Shown piece after piece: positions 8,406-20,500 of a stretch of 64,000 bases of DNA. The stretch is from Frigidibacter mobilis (GTDB taxonomy: Bacteria; Pseudomonadota; Alphaproteobacteria; Rhodobacterales; Rhodobacteraceae). Where the stretch lies: contig NZ_CP012661.1 of assembly GCF_001620265.1 (NCBI RefSeq), forward strand, positions 3,888,501-3,952,500, given 5' to 3'. The position numbers and the translations under genes are program-made. Numbering within the stretch: position 1 is the first letter of the stretch; every line of letters starts with the position of its first letter. Below the pieces are notes generated by a model, which was not told the DNA's origin, made no database searches, and saw nothing but the letters and a program-made list of their open reading frames with translations.

Positions 8406-9699
8406 TCATTCCCGCAACGCGGCCCGGAAGTAGTCGGTAAACGGTTTCAAGAGATAGTCGAGCGGCGAATGTTTGCCGGTTTCGATATAAACTTCAACGG
8501 GCATTCCCGGTAAAAGTCTGACCTTGGCTGTGCTTTGGTCATTCATTGGTTCAAGAAGTATCTCTGTGCGGTAGAACGATGTGCGGGTGGCCTCATCAAG
8601 CATAGCGTCCGCAGACAGGTTCCGGACGTGCCCTCGGAACTCCGGCGCTTCATGACCGGAAGCCCGGAAGAACGAGACGCGCAGACTGGCCAATATCCAC
8701 TTCATCAATCTGCAGCGGAGATATCTGTGCTTCGACCAGCAATGGACTGTCTTGAGGAACCAAATACATGAGGTAGTCCGCGGCACGCAGCACGGCACCT
8801 TCGTTCATCTCTTGCAACCCCAACACAATTCCCTCGGAAGGTGCGCGCACTTCAAGCCTCCCAATCCGGTCCAGAAGATCCTTACGCCGTTCTGCAAGCT
8901 CAGCGTGCGTCTGGGCGAGGTCTTGGACATTCGCGGCAGCCTCTTCTCGCCGAGTGATGTCAAGCGCAAGGATCTCGAGTTCCACCCCGGCAATCTGCTC
9001 CCCGATTGTCGCCACTTGGGCGTCAAGCCCGCCAATTTCGCCCCGGACCTCTGCGGCCTCGCGCTCCAATGCCAATAACCGGCTCTTCTGCGTCAGGCCG
9101 CGCTCGTGAAGTGAACGCTGATCGGCAACCTCCGATTGGAGCAGGTCAAACTGCGAGCGCCGGGCACTCGCCTGCTCAAGCAAACCATCAATCTGCGCGA
9201 GCATCTGATCGATCCGTTTTCTTTGCTGCTCAACCTGCTTTTCTTGTCCTTCAATGCGGGTTTCGAAAAGCACCCGTTGTCCTGCGATCTGCTCGGCAAC
9301 CCCTGCATCGCCCTCAGCCAGCCGCGTCAGTTCAGCACCGAATGCCACCTCCCTGGCGTTTGCGCTTTCGGCGCGGAAGCGGGCCATTCGGGCGAGGACT
9401 TCAAACAATTGACTATCGACGATCTGGAGCTCTGTTCTCAGGGATGCGCCATCAAGGCGCAGGAGAAGCTCTCCGCGTTCCACCAGTTGCGCGTCCCTTA
9501 CCAGAACCTCCTCAACCACTCCGCCGTCCGGGTGCTGAATGATCTGCCGACGGCTATCGACGACGATCTGGCCTTGCGCGATGACCGCGCCGGAAAGCTG
9601 GGCGAGCAGGGCCCACCCTCCAAATCCAAGCAGAAGCACCCCGGTCGCGACAGCCCCGAGTAGGATGGAAGGCCGCGCTGAGAGACTCTGGCGGGTCAC
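8406..9699 (-). CDS. HlyD family type I secretion membrane-fusion protein (frameshifted as given)
   Basis: This is the periplasmic adaptor that links the inner-membrane ABC exporter to a TolC-type channel. One N-terminal membrane segment (LLGAVATGVLLLGFGGWALL) is followed by IAQGQIVVDSRRQIIQHPDGG, a long coiled-coil hairpin and the lipoyl-like GIVLGLQEMNEGAVL. The last part (RTSFYRTEI, LLPGMPVEVYIETG, PLDYLLKPFTDYF) is in another frame from about 8655. Two one-base additions in short G runs there restore continuity. The ATG overlaps the stop of the ABC gene by four bases. It belongs to the exporter of the giant RTX protein upstream. Confidence 0.88.
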
Positions 9700-11431
9700 T
9701 TCAATCCCCCCGGTCTCTGCTGACCCTGAAGTTCGGTGCCGTTTTTCAGCATCTCCCGCAGGATTTCATCACGTGGCCCAAAGGCGCGCCTCACGCCGCG
9801 GTCAAGCACCAGCAGGAGATCGCATTCCTGGATGGCCGCGGGCCGGTGCGCCATGATCAGCACGATCCCGCCTGCTTCCTTGTGCCGCCGGATGGCAGCG
9901 TTCAAAGCCATGCTCCCGTCGTTGTCTAGGTTCGAGTTCGGTTCATCAAGGATCAGAAGCAGTGGATCTCGATAGAGAGCACGGGCAAGACCGATGCGCT
10001 GAACCTGCCCGCCGGACAGACGGCCCCCGTTTGAGGAAACCTGCGTATCGTAGCCGTCAGGCAGGCGCAGGATCATCTCATGAACATTCGCTTGACGGGC
10101 CGCAGCTACGATCTTCGCATCGTCCGGGGTGCGGCTGAGCCGGGCAATGTTCTCTGCTATGGTCCCTTCGAGCAAAGACACGCGTTGCGGTAGATAACCA
10201 ATATAGCTGCCCAGAACATCCTGAGCATACTGGTCCAGTGTCGCGCCTCCCAGCCGGATGTCTCCTGCCGACGCTGTCCAGACACCGCTCAACGCGCGCG
10301 CCAGCGATGATTTTCCTGCGCCCGACGGACCAATGACGCCGAGCGCCTGTCCCGGCCGCAGCTGAAAGCTCACCAGCCGCAACACTGCCTGCTGCTCGCC
10401 GGGCGGAACCAGAGTAAGTCCGTCGACTTCAAGCGTTGCACTGGGCCGCGGCAATTCGGTCCGCTGCCGCATCTCCGGCACCTTGGTGAGAAGGGCAGCG
10501 AGACGAAGATGCCCCTGCCGGGCTCTTGCGACGACCGCCCATTGGCCGATGAGCTGCTCCACCGGTTGAAGTGCGCGGCCCATGAGGACTGAGCCTGCTA
10601 TCATCGCGCCGCCACTCAACTCTCCTTTCAGCACGAGCCAGGCGGCCAGCCCAAGGATGGCGGATTGCAACAGCATCCGGAACGTCTTGATCAGGGATGA
10701 AAAGCGGCCCGCCACATCTGATGCCTTCAAGGATGTGTCGAGCGCGTTCGATCTGAGATCCATCCAGCGCAGAAATGCCGCGTTCATCATCCCCATCGAG
10801 ATTAGGGCCTCGGACTCCCCTTTGACCTGATCTGCCATCCGTTCCGATTTCAGGCTGGCTTCAACCGCTGCGGCGCTCCCTTTTCTGTTCAGCCAATGTC
10901 CCAGAAGCGACACTGTTACCAGCAAAGCCCCCCGATCAGAGCAAACCAGCCGAGCAGAGGATGGAAGATGAACAGTGCCACAAGAAAGAGCGGCGTCCAG
11001 GGTGCATCCAGAATGGCCGTAGCTGCCGGTGAGGCGAGAAACGATCGCATCGCTTCCAGGTCACGCTGTGCAGACAAAGCCCGACCATCGGTCGGCCGCG
11101 CCAGCAATTGCCGCGTGGCGGCCGAGAAGACGCGTTGATCCAGCTGGTCCTGAAGAGCTGCTCCGGCCCTCGCCAGAATCCTGCCCCGGACATGATCCAG
11201 GATGCCCAGGACGGCGAACAGGAAGATGGCAATCAGTGACAGCGCAAGCAGCGTCGGCTCAGAGCGACTCGCGAGCACACGATCATATACCTGGAGCATA
11301 TAAAGCGGGCTTGTCAGGAGCAGCAGGTTGGCAAGAGCCGAATAGACGATGGCCGGCAAGAGCATCGGGGATTGACGGAGGAAGGCAGACCTTATTTCTG
11401 CGCTGCCATCCCGGTTTCCATATTCAGCCAT
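9696..11431 (-). CDS. Type I secretion ABC transporter, permease-ATPase (PrtD type; frameshifted as given)
   Basis: The protein of about 579 residues is an inner-membrane exporter for RTX proteins. The N-terminal half has the typical SPLYMLQVYDRVLASRSEPTL; the ATPase has Walker A GPSGAGKS, signature LSGGQVQRIGLARAL and Walker B LLLILDEPNSNLD. The frame breaks at a run of six C's (10928-10933, G on the coding strand); seven would give ALIGGALLVTVSLLGHW. I place the start at the ATG of MAEYGNRDG (11431). It lies 141 bp after the giant RTX gene and overlaps hlyD. Confidence 0.9.
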
Positions 11432-11572
11432 GCAGGCACACTGGTGTGATGCCGGCACTTGGCCGACCTGACCGCGCATGTCGCAGCGCCGGCCGAGGTA
11501 AGCTCGGGGGCGCTGCGACATGCAACCAAACAACCTGGCGAAGCTGATGGCTGCCCCGCAGCGACGAGATCA

Positions 11573-14500
11573 TCATCCGAACAAGAAGTTCTCCGCAGTG
11601 AGCGCCTCGAGTTGATGAGCTGCGATCACGATGCTGTTTCCGGAACCATCAGCGATCACCACATCCGTTCCCGACTGAGACATATGGTCTGACAGCAGAT
11701 CCCGAAGCTCTCGATTCCGGAAATGCCGGAGAGGTCGATGATGTCCGAGGGTCGAAGTCGGTGATGATATCGTTGCCGAAGGTATCTGCGAAGACGAAGT
11801 GATCCGACCCCAGACCGCCGGACAATACGTCATCGCCGGTGCCGCCCAGCAATATATCGTCGCCCGCGCCACCCGCGAGGTGGTCATTGCCGGCGCCGCC
11901 GTCGAGAATATCGTTGCCGGCACCTCCGGAGAGGGTGTCGTCATCTTCATCGCCTGAGAGAAAATCGGCGCCATCACCTCCATCCAGGCTGTCGTTGCCG
12001 GTCCCGCCCCAAAGCCTGTCATAGCCATCAAAGCCGCTGATCTGATCGTTTCCGGCACCTCCCCAGATTTCGTTGGAAACGTCATTTCCAAGCAAGATGT
12101 CATTGTAGCCGCTGCCGAAAATGTCTTCGATCCCGGTCAGGACATCCCGACTTCCTCACCGCCGGAAATGCCGATCTGTCCCAACGTCGATCGCAGGTCA
12201 ATCGCGACTCCTTGTGAGCTCTCGGCATACGACGCGCGGTCCACTCCGGCGCCCCCCGTAAGGATATCCGCGCCCGCGCCACCGGTCAGCACATCATCCC
12301 CACCGTTTCCGATGAGCGTGTCGTTGCCTTCGCGCCCGAACATGACATCGCCGTGATCGCGCCCGTTGAGTGTATCGGCTTGGGTGGTCCCCCACACGCG
12401 GGTATTGGCGAGAATGTCCTCCTGCGTCCAGGTAGTGCCGTCAGAGAATTCGATGACCTCTATGCCCTTGCCGTTCGCAACGGTCTCGAACTGGTTGAGC
12501 ACCTTGATGGTCTCATATCCGGCGAGTTCGGCAGCGTAGTCTGTCGGATCGATGCTCATCAGGCCGACGGCGTCGTCGGCATGGCCGAGCATTCCGCTCG
12601 CGAAGAGACCCTTCATGATCCCGCCGGTATCGGCACCGGACAGTGAAACATCGAGCACATCGTCCTCGCTGCCGTCGAAATAGGCGATCTTGATAGTATG
12701 CTGTCCGGCCGCGAGATGGATCGTCCCGCTACGGGTCTGTGATTCATGCAGTCCGTCGTTGTCGACCACCTTCACGCCATCAATCCAGAGGACAGAGCCA
12801 TCGTCCGATGTGGTCCGGAACGTGTAGGTCCCGGCGGTTGTGATGTTCACAGCCCCGAAGATCTGCACGCCGAAATAGCTGCCGCTTCCGCCATTGGCCT
12901 GATCGAACGGGCCCTCTGAACCGAAGATGTTGCTGTCTGCGGTCATGCGTCCGACGGCGTTGACGGCCAAGCCATCAAGGCTCGAGACCGAACTGAGCGA
13001 CGCTCCGGTGCGGTAGTGCTGGTAATAGAGCGCTCCGAGGCTAGAATCATAGGAATAGGTTCCGGCGATCCGCACTTCTAGAGTGTTGGAACCGTTGACG
13101 CGAACCAGATCCACCATGTCCGGCGTGATGTCCTGCAGAACCAGCCGGTCGGACTGGGCCTGCGAGACCTCGGTGTCGTCGATAGTGTCGCCACCATCGC
13201 CGCGTGACCAGTGGTAGGCATCGCTGCCGGATCCGCCCCTCATCGTATCCGCGCCCGCACCGCCCGTCAGCACATCATCCCCGCCGTTTCCGACAAGTGT
13301 GTCGTTGCCCTCACGCCCGAACATGACATCGTCGTGATCGCGCCCGTTGAGTGTGTCGGCCTGGGTGGTCCCCCATACGCGAGTGTTGGCGAGAATGTCC
13401 TCCTGAGTCCAGGTGGTGCCATCAGAGAACTCGATGACTTCGATACCTTTGCCGTTCGCAATCGTCTCGAACTGGTTGAGAACTTTGAGGGTCTCGTAGC
13501 CCGCGAGTTCAGCAGCGTAGTCTGTCGGATCGATGCTCATCAGGCCGACGGCGTCCTCGGCATGGCCGAGCATTCCGCTTGCGAAGAGACCCTTCATGAC
13601 CCCGCCTGTGTCAGCACCAGACAGCGATACATTGAGCACGTCGTCAGTGCCTCGGTCGAAATAGGCGATCTTGATGGTGTGCTGTCCGGCCGCAAGTTGG
13701 ATCGTCCCGCTGCGGGTCTGCGCGGTATGCGCGCCGTCATTGTCGACCACCTTCACACCGTCGATCCAGAGAACCGAACCATCGTCCGATGTCGTCTGGA
13801 ATGTGTAGGTCCCAGCAGATGTGATGTTCACAGTCCCGAAGATCTGGGCCCGAAATAGTCGCCGTTTCCGCCATTGGCCTGATCGAACTGGCTCTCCGAC
13901 CCGAAGATGCTGCTGTCTGACGTCATGCGCCCGACAGCGTTTACGGCCAAGCCATTGAGGCCTGCGACCGAGGTGAGTGAAGTTCCGATGCGGTAGTGCT
14001 GATAGTAGAGCACCCCAAGGCTGGCGGCGTAAGAACCCGCTCCGGCCACCCGCACCTCAAGGGTATTAGATCCATTGATGCGGACCAGATCCACCTTGTC
14101 GGACGTGATATCCTGCAGAACCAGTCGGTCGAACTGAGCCTGCGAGACCTCGGTGTCGTCGATGGTGTCGCCACCATCGCCGCGTGACCACTGGTAGACA
14201 TCGCTGCCGGAGCCGCCTCTCAGCGTATCCGCGCCAGAGCCACCGGTCAGCACGTCATTCCCTCCGTTTCCGACAAGCGTGTCGTTGCCCTCACGCCCGA
14301 ACATGACATCGTCGTGATCACGCCCGTTGAGTGTGTCGGCCGCGGTGGTCCCCGAAACGAGGGTGTTGGCGACAATGTCATCAAGTGTCCAGATGATCCC
14401 GTCCGAGAATTCGATGGCTTCGATACCCTTGCCATTTGCAATGGTCTCAAACTGGTTCTTGACGGTTATGGTTTCGCTCGTTCCTTGGCTCACGATCGTG

Positions 14501-17500
14501 ATGACGAGATCGTTCGACCCGTTGGCGCGCCGCAGTGAAATCAGATCGGTCGACGAGACGTTCGTCAGGACAAGGCGATCGGTCTCCAGCAGGCTTGTGC
14601 CGCTGTCGTCCACAACATCTGAGCCGTCTCCTCGGGTCCATTCGACCCGATCTGATCCGTTTCCACCCTCGAGCGTGTCGTTCCCTGCTCCTCCGATCAG
14701 GATGTCGTCGCCGTCATTGCCCTTGAGGATGTCGTTCCCGGCCAAGCCCGTCAGCAGGTCTCGATGATTCCAGCCATTCAAAGTATTTGCCGCGGATGTT
14801 CCGACGGTTGAAAGCGTCGACACGGATGAATTCAGAACCGTTGTAACAAACCCATCACCAAACTCGATAATCTCAAGTCCTTTGCCGGAGGTGGTGGACG
14901 AAAATCGATCAATATCGGTGATCATTTCCCCGGTAGCCGCAATCGTGATGATCAGGTTGTTGCCGGATTTGGTTAGCACCGCGCCACTGTAGCCGACGGA
15001 ACCAAGAGCGAGAGTATCAACCTCTGTCCGGGATGATCCGCCATCGTTGATTGTGTCATTGCCCGAGCCCGTCGACCATTCATAGCGGTCATTTCCGTTT
15101 CCGCCCTTGAGGGTATCACTCCCCAGTCCACCAACAAGGAGGTCGTCGCCATCACCCGCGGAGATTGTATCATTCCCCGCGTTTCCGTAGAGGTTATCGG
15201 CGCCGGCAAGTCCGGAAAGAGTGTTGGAACCTGCATCACCCAATACTTTCGTACGCGAGAAAATGTCTTCTGAGGCCCAAACCGTACCGTCCGCAAACAC
15301 AATCCGCCAAGGCCGGAAGATGACACTCTGAACTGCTGAACAACCGTGATTTCCGCCGTCCCAATCTTGATCCGGAGGTCCTCGGAGCCGCTGGTGCGGA
15401 GCAATGTGACGTTGCTTGGCACAACATCGGTCAGCAGAAGCGTGTCCACCTCGATTCTAGACGTGCCACCGTCAGAGATGATGTCATTCCCGTCTCCCAG
15501 GCTCCATGAATAGGTGTCCCACCCCTTTCCGCCGGAGAGTGTATCATTTCCTTTCCCGCCGATCAAAAGGTCGTCGCCATCACCCGCAGAGATCGTGTCG
15601 TTCCCGTCGCCACCCAGCAGGTTATCGCTTAGCGCAGATCCAGAAAGGCTGTCGTTTCCGGTGGTGCCGGATGTAGTGGTGTGCGCCTGAAGGTCGGCGA
15701 GAGTCCAGCGGGTTCCATCACTAAATTCAATCAGTTCAATTCCGCCGGAACTCGTCGCGCTCGCGAACTGGTTCTTGACGGTGATAACTTCCTGAGTGCC
15801 GGGTTGTCCTATGGCGATGAGCAGGTGGGCACTTCCGCTCGCCCGGGTAAGTGTGACGTCGCTCGGCAGAACTCCCTGCAGCACCAGAACGTCAACATCC
15901 GTCAGGCTCGAAGCACCATCTTCGATAGTGTCGCTTCCGTGGCCGACCTGCCAGATATATGTATCACCGCCGCCTTGGCCTTTCAGGGTGTCGTTGCCGA
16001 GACCGCCGGTCAATGTGTCCGATGCATCTCCTCCCGAAATGGTGTCGTTTCCGGCACCTCCGCTGAGGTCATCCGAATGGACGGTCCCTGAAAGGCTGTC
16101 ATTGCCAGAGGTGCCGAGCATTTGGATCGGACGCTCTGCGCCAAAGTTCCTCCAAACCACCCCATCTGCAAACTCAACTTCCTCAATGCTGAAGCTGGCG
16201 TTGTCTAAGCTCAGGTGCAGAGTTTCCGTAACGCCAGCAGTGAATATTGATAGCGTCACAGAAGGAGGAACGAAATAGATCGCGCCTCCATATCCGTCCG
16301 GGACAAAGATAAGGGGGAATAACCGAATACGACGTCTCCTGAATTGACATCTGCCAATACAAGACGGTCCGTCTCCAGATTACTATCTCCGCTATCGGAA
16401 ATCCGATCCGAGCCGTCACCACGGTGCCAGACATAGGTGTCCGAACCTTTGCCGCCATTGATCGTGTCGTTGCCCCCACCCCCGACGATATAGTCTGCGT
16501 TCACGGTGCCGATGATGTTATTGGCACTGGCAGAGCCATTTACCATGTTCACGACAGGAATGCCTGTCGCGACGTGACTGTTCCCTGCGCCGTCATGCTC
16601 TACGCTCATGGCAAGAGACGCCACGAACTGCGCGCTGGAAATCCGGCCCGATGAAAGGTTCTCTTCCCAGGTCTGCTGTTCAGAGGCCGTAGGCTGACGG
16701 CCGAACGCATTGACATAGGCCTGCTTGACCAGGGCCGCACCGCTCAGACCTTTCAGCGAGTTACTGGCGACGCCTGGTGCATCGCCCGAGAGTGCAAGTA
16801 GCATTGCCGCCAGATCATCTGGATTGGACGTATCGTCCAGCAGCTTTGCCGAAAGGACCTTCAGTTCCTGCGCAGTCGCATCGCGGTCATAGGCGACGTC
16901 TACCAGGCTTTTGACGACCTTCTCGGCCCACGATTTATCCAGGCTGCGCTCATAGACCGCCGGGTTGATGATGACATCAAAGTTGTTGGTGGCGAGGTGT
17001 CCATTTCCTACAACCAGGTGCTCGGCAGATTCAGCAAGTTGTGTCGCCAGACCTGCCCGCGTGAGTTGACCACCTGCGAGGGCTCGCAGATCCCCGTCGA
17101 GCTCGCCCAGGGACGGGGCGCGTTGCAGGGTGTTCATATAGATCTGTGTAAGGAATTCGGCATTCGTGAGTGAGCCATAGCGGGTTGAGAACTCGCTGGA
17201 GCCGACCAGGCTGGTAGCCAGGGCGTCTTTATCCAGCCGGCCATTGCCGACATAAAGAACCAGCGTTTCGATTTCCTGGTAGTCCATGTCCCGATCTAAA
17301 ACCGCATCATAAATGCGGGCGGCTTCGTCAAGCATTTGGGCTTTTGCGGCGGCATCAATTCGGGCAGAAGCGGTCTGTGTCTGGGAAACCTCTCTGGTCT
17401 GGCGTCGCCCTTCTTCATCGATAGTGGTGACCATTGCTGTCCAAGAGAGTGTGCAGTCCCATGCCTCAATGCCGAGCGCATCAATACGGTGGCTCGTTGT

Positions 17501-20500
17501 CACCTTGGTCGTATCGGTATCGGGCGTCAGGCCGTTATCAAAAGTGTAGCTTCCGTCATCCAGTGCAGACCGGGTGATTGTCTGTGTCGCATCCCGGCGC
17601 TGAATGGTGCTTGTCAAACCATCAGCCGAGGTCGTCGTCAGAAAAACTTGACCTTTAACACCCGCTTCGTTGAATGCGGTTTTCATCTCGCTGAGCGAGC
17701 CATCCGCACCGATCCGGGTCTCAATGGTAATATCGGCTATGCCGTTGCCGTCGTAGTCTGAAGAGACTTTGACTGTTCGTGCGTCCGCGCTGGTTTCCGT
17801 GCGCTCGTACGAGCGCAGGCTCCCATCGGAATATGTTGTCGCGTCGGTTGTGATCGTGGCGCCCTTGGCGGTGACTTCGGTCGCAATCGTTCGGCTGCCG
17901 TCCTCAATTCCATCGCCATCAATGTCGTAGGTCGTTGTCACCTGCAGTCCGTCCGCCGAAGCGCGTGTCTCTTCGCTGTAGCTGATCCGCCCGGCGCCAT
18001 ACTCTTGTCCGTAAGGAGTGACACGCTCGGTGATCTGCGTGACAACAGTGCCGTCTCCGTCATAGGCGGTTTCTGCGCTACGCTCGATGTCGACATCACC
18101 ATCGCCGTCAACATCAAGTTGCCACGTGCTACCTGTCCCATTTGCCGAATCGGTTTGGACGATGCGAGCGACCATTTCACCACTCGCAGCGTAGTCCTCC
18201 CAGATCGAAGTTTCATTCCGGCTGAGGTCGATCTCCATGGTCTGGAGACGGTCCCTGCGTCCGTCGCCATCGAGATCGCTGGTGATTTCAACGAAGCGAC
18301 CATCGGCAGAGCTCTGGCTGACTACGGTAGACGCGAGCTGCCCTGTCGTGAGGTAGCTACGTTCCTCGAGAATCCAGGCCCCGTCGGCTTTGGCCTCCGA
18401 GGCCCTCGTCCGGTCAACACCGCCATCACCCGCGTAATCGACACTGGTCTCGCTCCGGAGCCCGTCGCCGCTGGTGACCTGTGAGATCTCTCCCGTTTTC
18501 AGCGCAGCGGCATCAAAGCCCGTTTGCACGACACGAGTGCGGCCGTCAGCTTCGAAGGTCCTGAGCGTCTCACCCCGGGTCTCAAAGTAGCCATCACCGT
18601 CGCTGTCAAGTTCGGTTCTGACAGAATTCTTGTCGCCGCTGGTCTCTGTCCGGCTTTGGGCGAGCGTGACATATCGATCCGTCCGCCAGGCCGTGAGGGT
18701 CGAGACAGAACCATCGGCCCCGAGCTCCGTTGTTGCCGTGCCGACCAGTTCATAGCGCCCGTCCCCATTCTGGTCCCGACGCTCTGTGCGGCTCAGCCCA
18801 TCCCCACTGACGGAGACAACTGAGGTGGCTTCGAGCCCACCTCCGACCGAGTAGAAGCTGCTGGTTTGGACAACCGCTCCGTCAGCTTGCCTGATCGTCT
18901 CAATGCGACGATCGTTCAGCCCGTTGCCATCAAGATCAACCGTCCGGGTAACTGTGTCTCTATCGGCGGCGGTGATGACGACATCGCTGGACAGGAGTGT
19001 GCCGTCTTCACTGAACCTCTTCGAGGTCTCGGTTTCGACACCGCTTGATCCCAGGCTGTAGCTCGTGGTGGTAACGAATTCGGCAGTGCCATCACCGTCG
19101 ATATCGGCTGACGTCGATGAGACCCAGCCATCGTCACTGACCGTCTGCGTGCTCTGCGATATCAGTGATCCGTCGGTGCTCAGGTTGATCGTGGTCGTGG
19201 TCTGCGAGCCATCAGCATTCAAGACCCTCGCCTGATCCGAGATCCGGTCGAAAAGGCCGTCCCCATCGAAATCCGTGCGCGTGGTTCTTGTGAGGCCGTT
19301 GCCGCTGGCTTGCTCCTCACGATTGGACAGGAGGGCGCCGGCCACATCAAATTCCGATATGGTCTGAGTGATCGTGCCATCGTCTGCCACGATACGACTG
19401 GTGCTGCGGTCCCATATGCCGTCACCGTTCACATCCTCGAGCCGGAAGGCCTGCCGACCGTTGTCGTTTGTGGATTCAGCCATCTGCGCGCGCAGCGTTC
19501 CGTCGAGGTAGCGCGTCTCCGTGAGGGTCTCTCGTCCCCCATCGGCAAGCAACGAGGTCGTCGCGATGGTCGTCAGATCATAGTCGCCGTCTCCATCCGC
19601 ATCGCTTGCGACCGTAGAGATCAGACCATTGTCGTTGGTGCTGTTCATGCTTCTGGAGAGCGCGGCACCGCTTTCAGACGTGGTGACGGTGGTTGTTGCG
19701 CGGGCTCCATTCGCAAGGATCGCGGTAGTTGCGGTCACTGTCCTCTCATAACCGCCGTCGCCATCGGCATCGATTTGTGCCGTCGTCATCAGTCCGTCGT
19801 CGCTGATGGTCGTGGTGGTGCTGCTGCCCAGTCCTCCATCGCCATGGTATGTGCTGACCGTTCGGACCGTGCTGCCGTCGGCAGCAAGCAAGGTCTCATC
19901 CACAAAAACCTGATCATCGATCTGATCGCCGTTGACGTCCTGGGCCGTTGTGATGCTCAGCCCGTTTGCGCTCACGCTGGACTCGAGCCGCGAGGCAAGC
20001 CCCCCATCGGCAAAGTAGGTCGTGTCAGTCACTGTTTTCGAGCCATCAAGGCCCTCGACGGAACTGATCACCCGATCATTTGCACCATCGCCGTTGTTAT
20101 CCAAGGTCTGGGTGCTCGTGAGCCGATCCGCACTCTCGACGACCGTCGCCTTACCTGTCAGCGTCGTGCCGTTGCCCGCAAAGGTTTCGGTCGTTTGGGT
20201 GCGCGATCCGCCGGTTGTAGAGGCAAGTTTCTCGACGATCTTGACGTCGTTGGCGGTGCTGCCCCCCAGATCGCTGACACGTGTCACCGTCAGGCCATCC
20301 GCACTGGTCGTGATGACGTCGCGGGAGTATCTGCTACCATCCTGGTTGGTCGCGGTGATGGTCCGGGTGCTTGTCCCGTTAACAGTCGTTTGATCGACGA
20401 CCTTGCGATCCGTGTCGCCATCGCCATCCAGATCAGCGGTTGTCGTGGTCGTGGTGCCGCTGGAGTTCGTGGCCTCTACGCTCCGCGCATTTATGGAACC

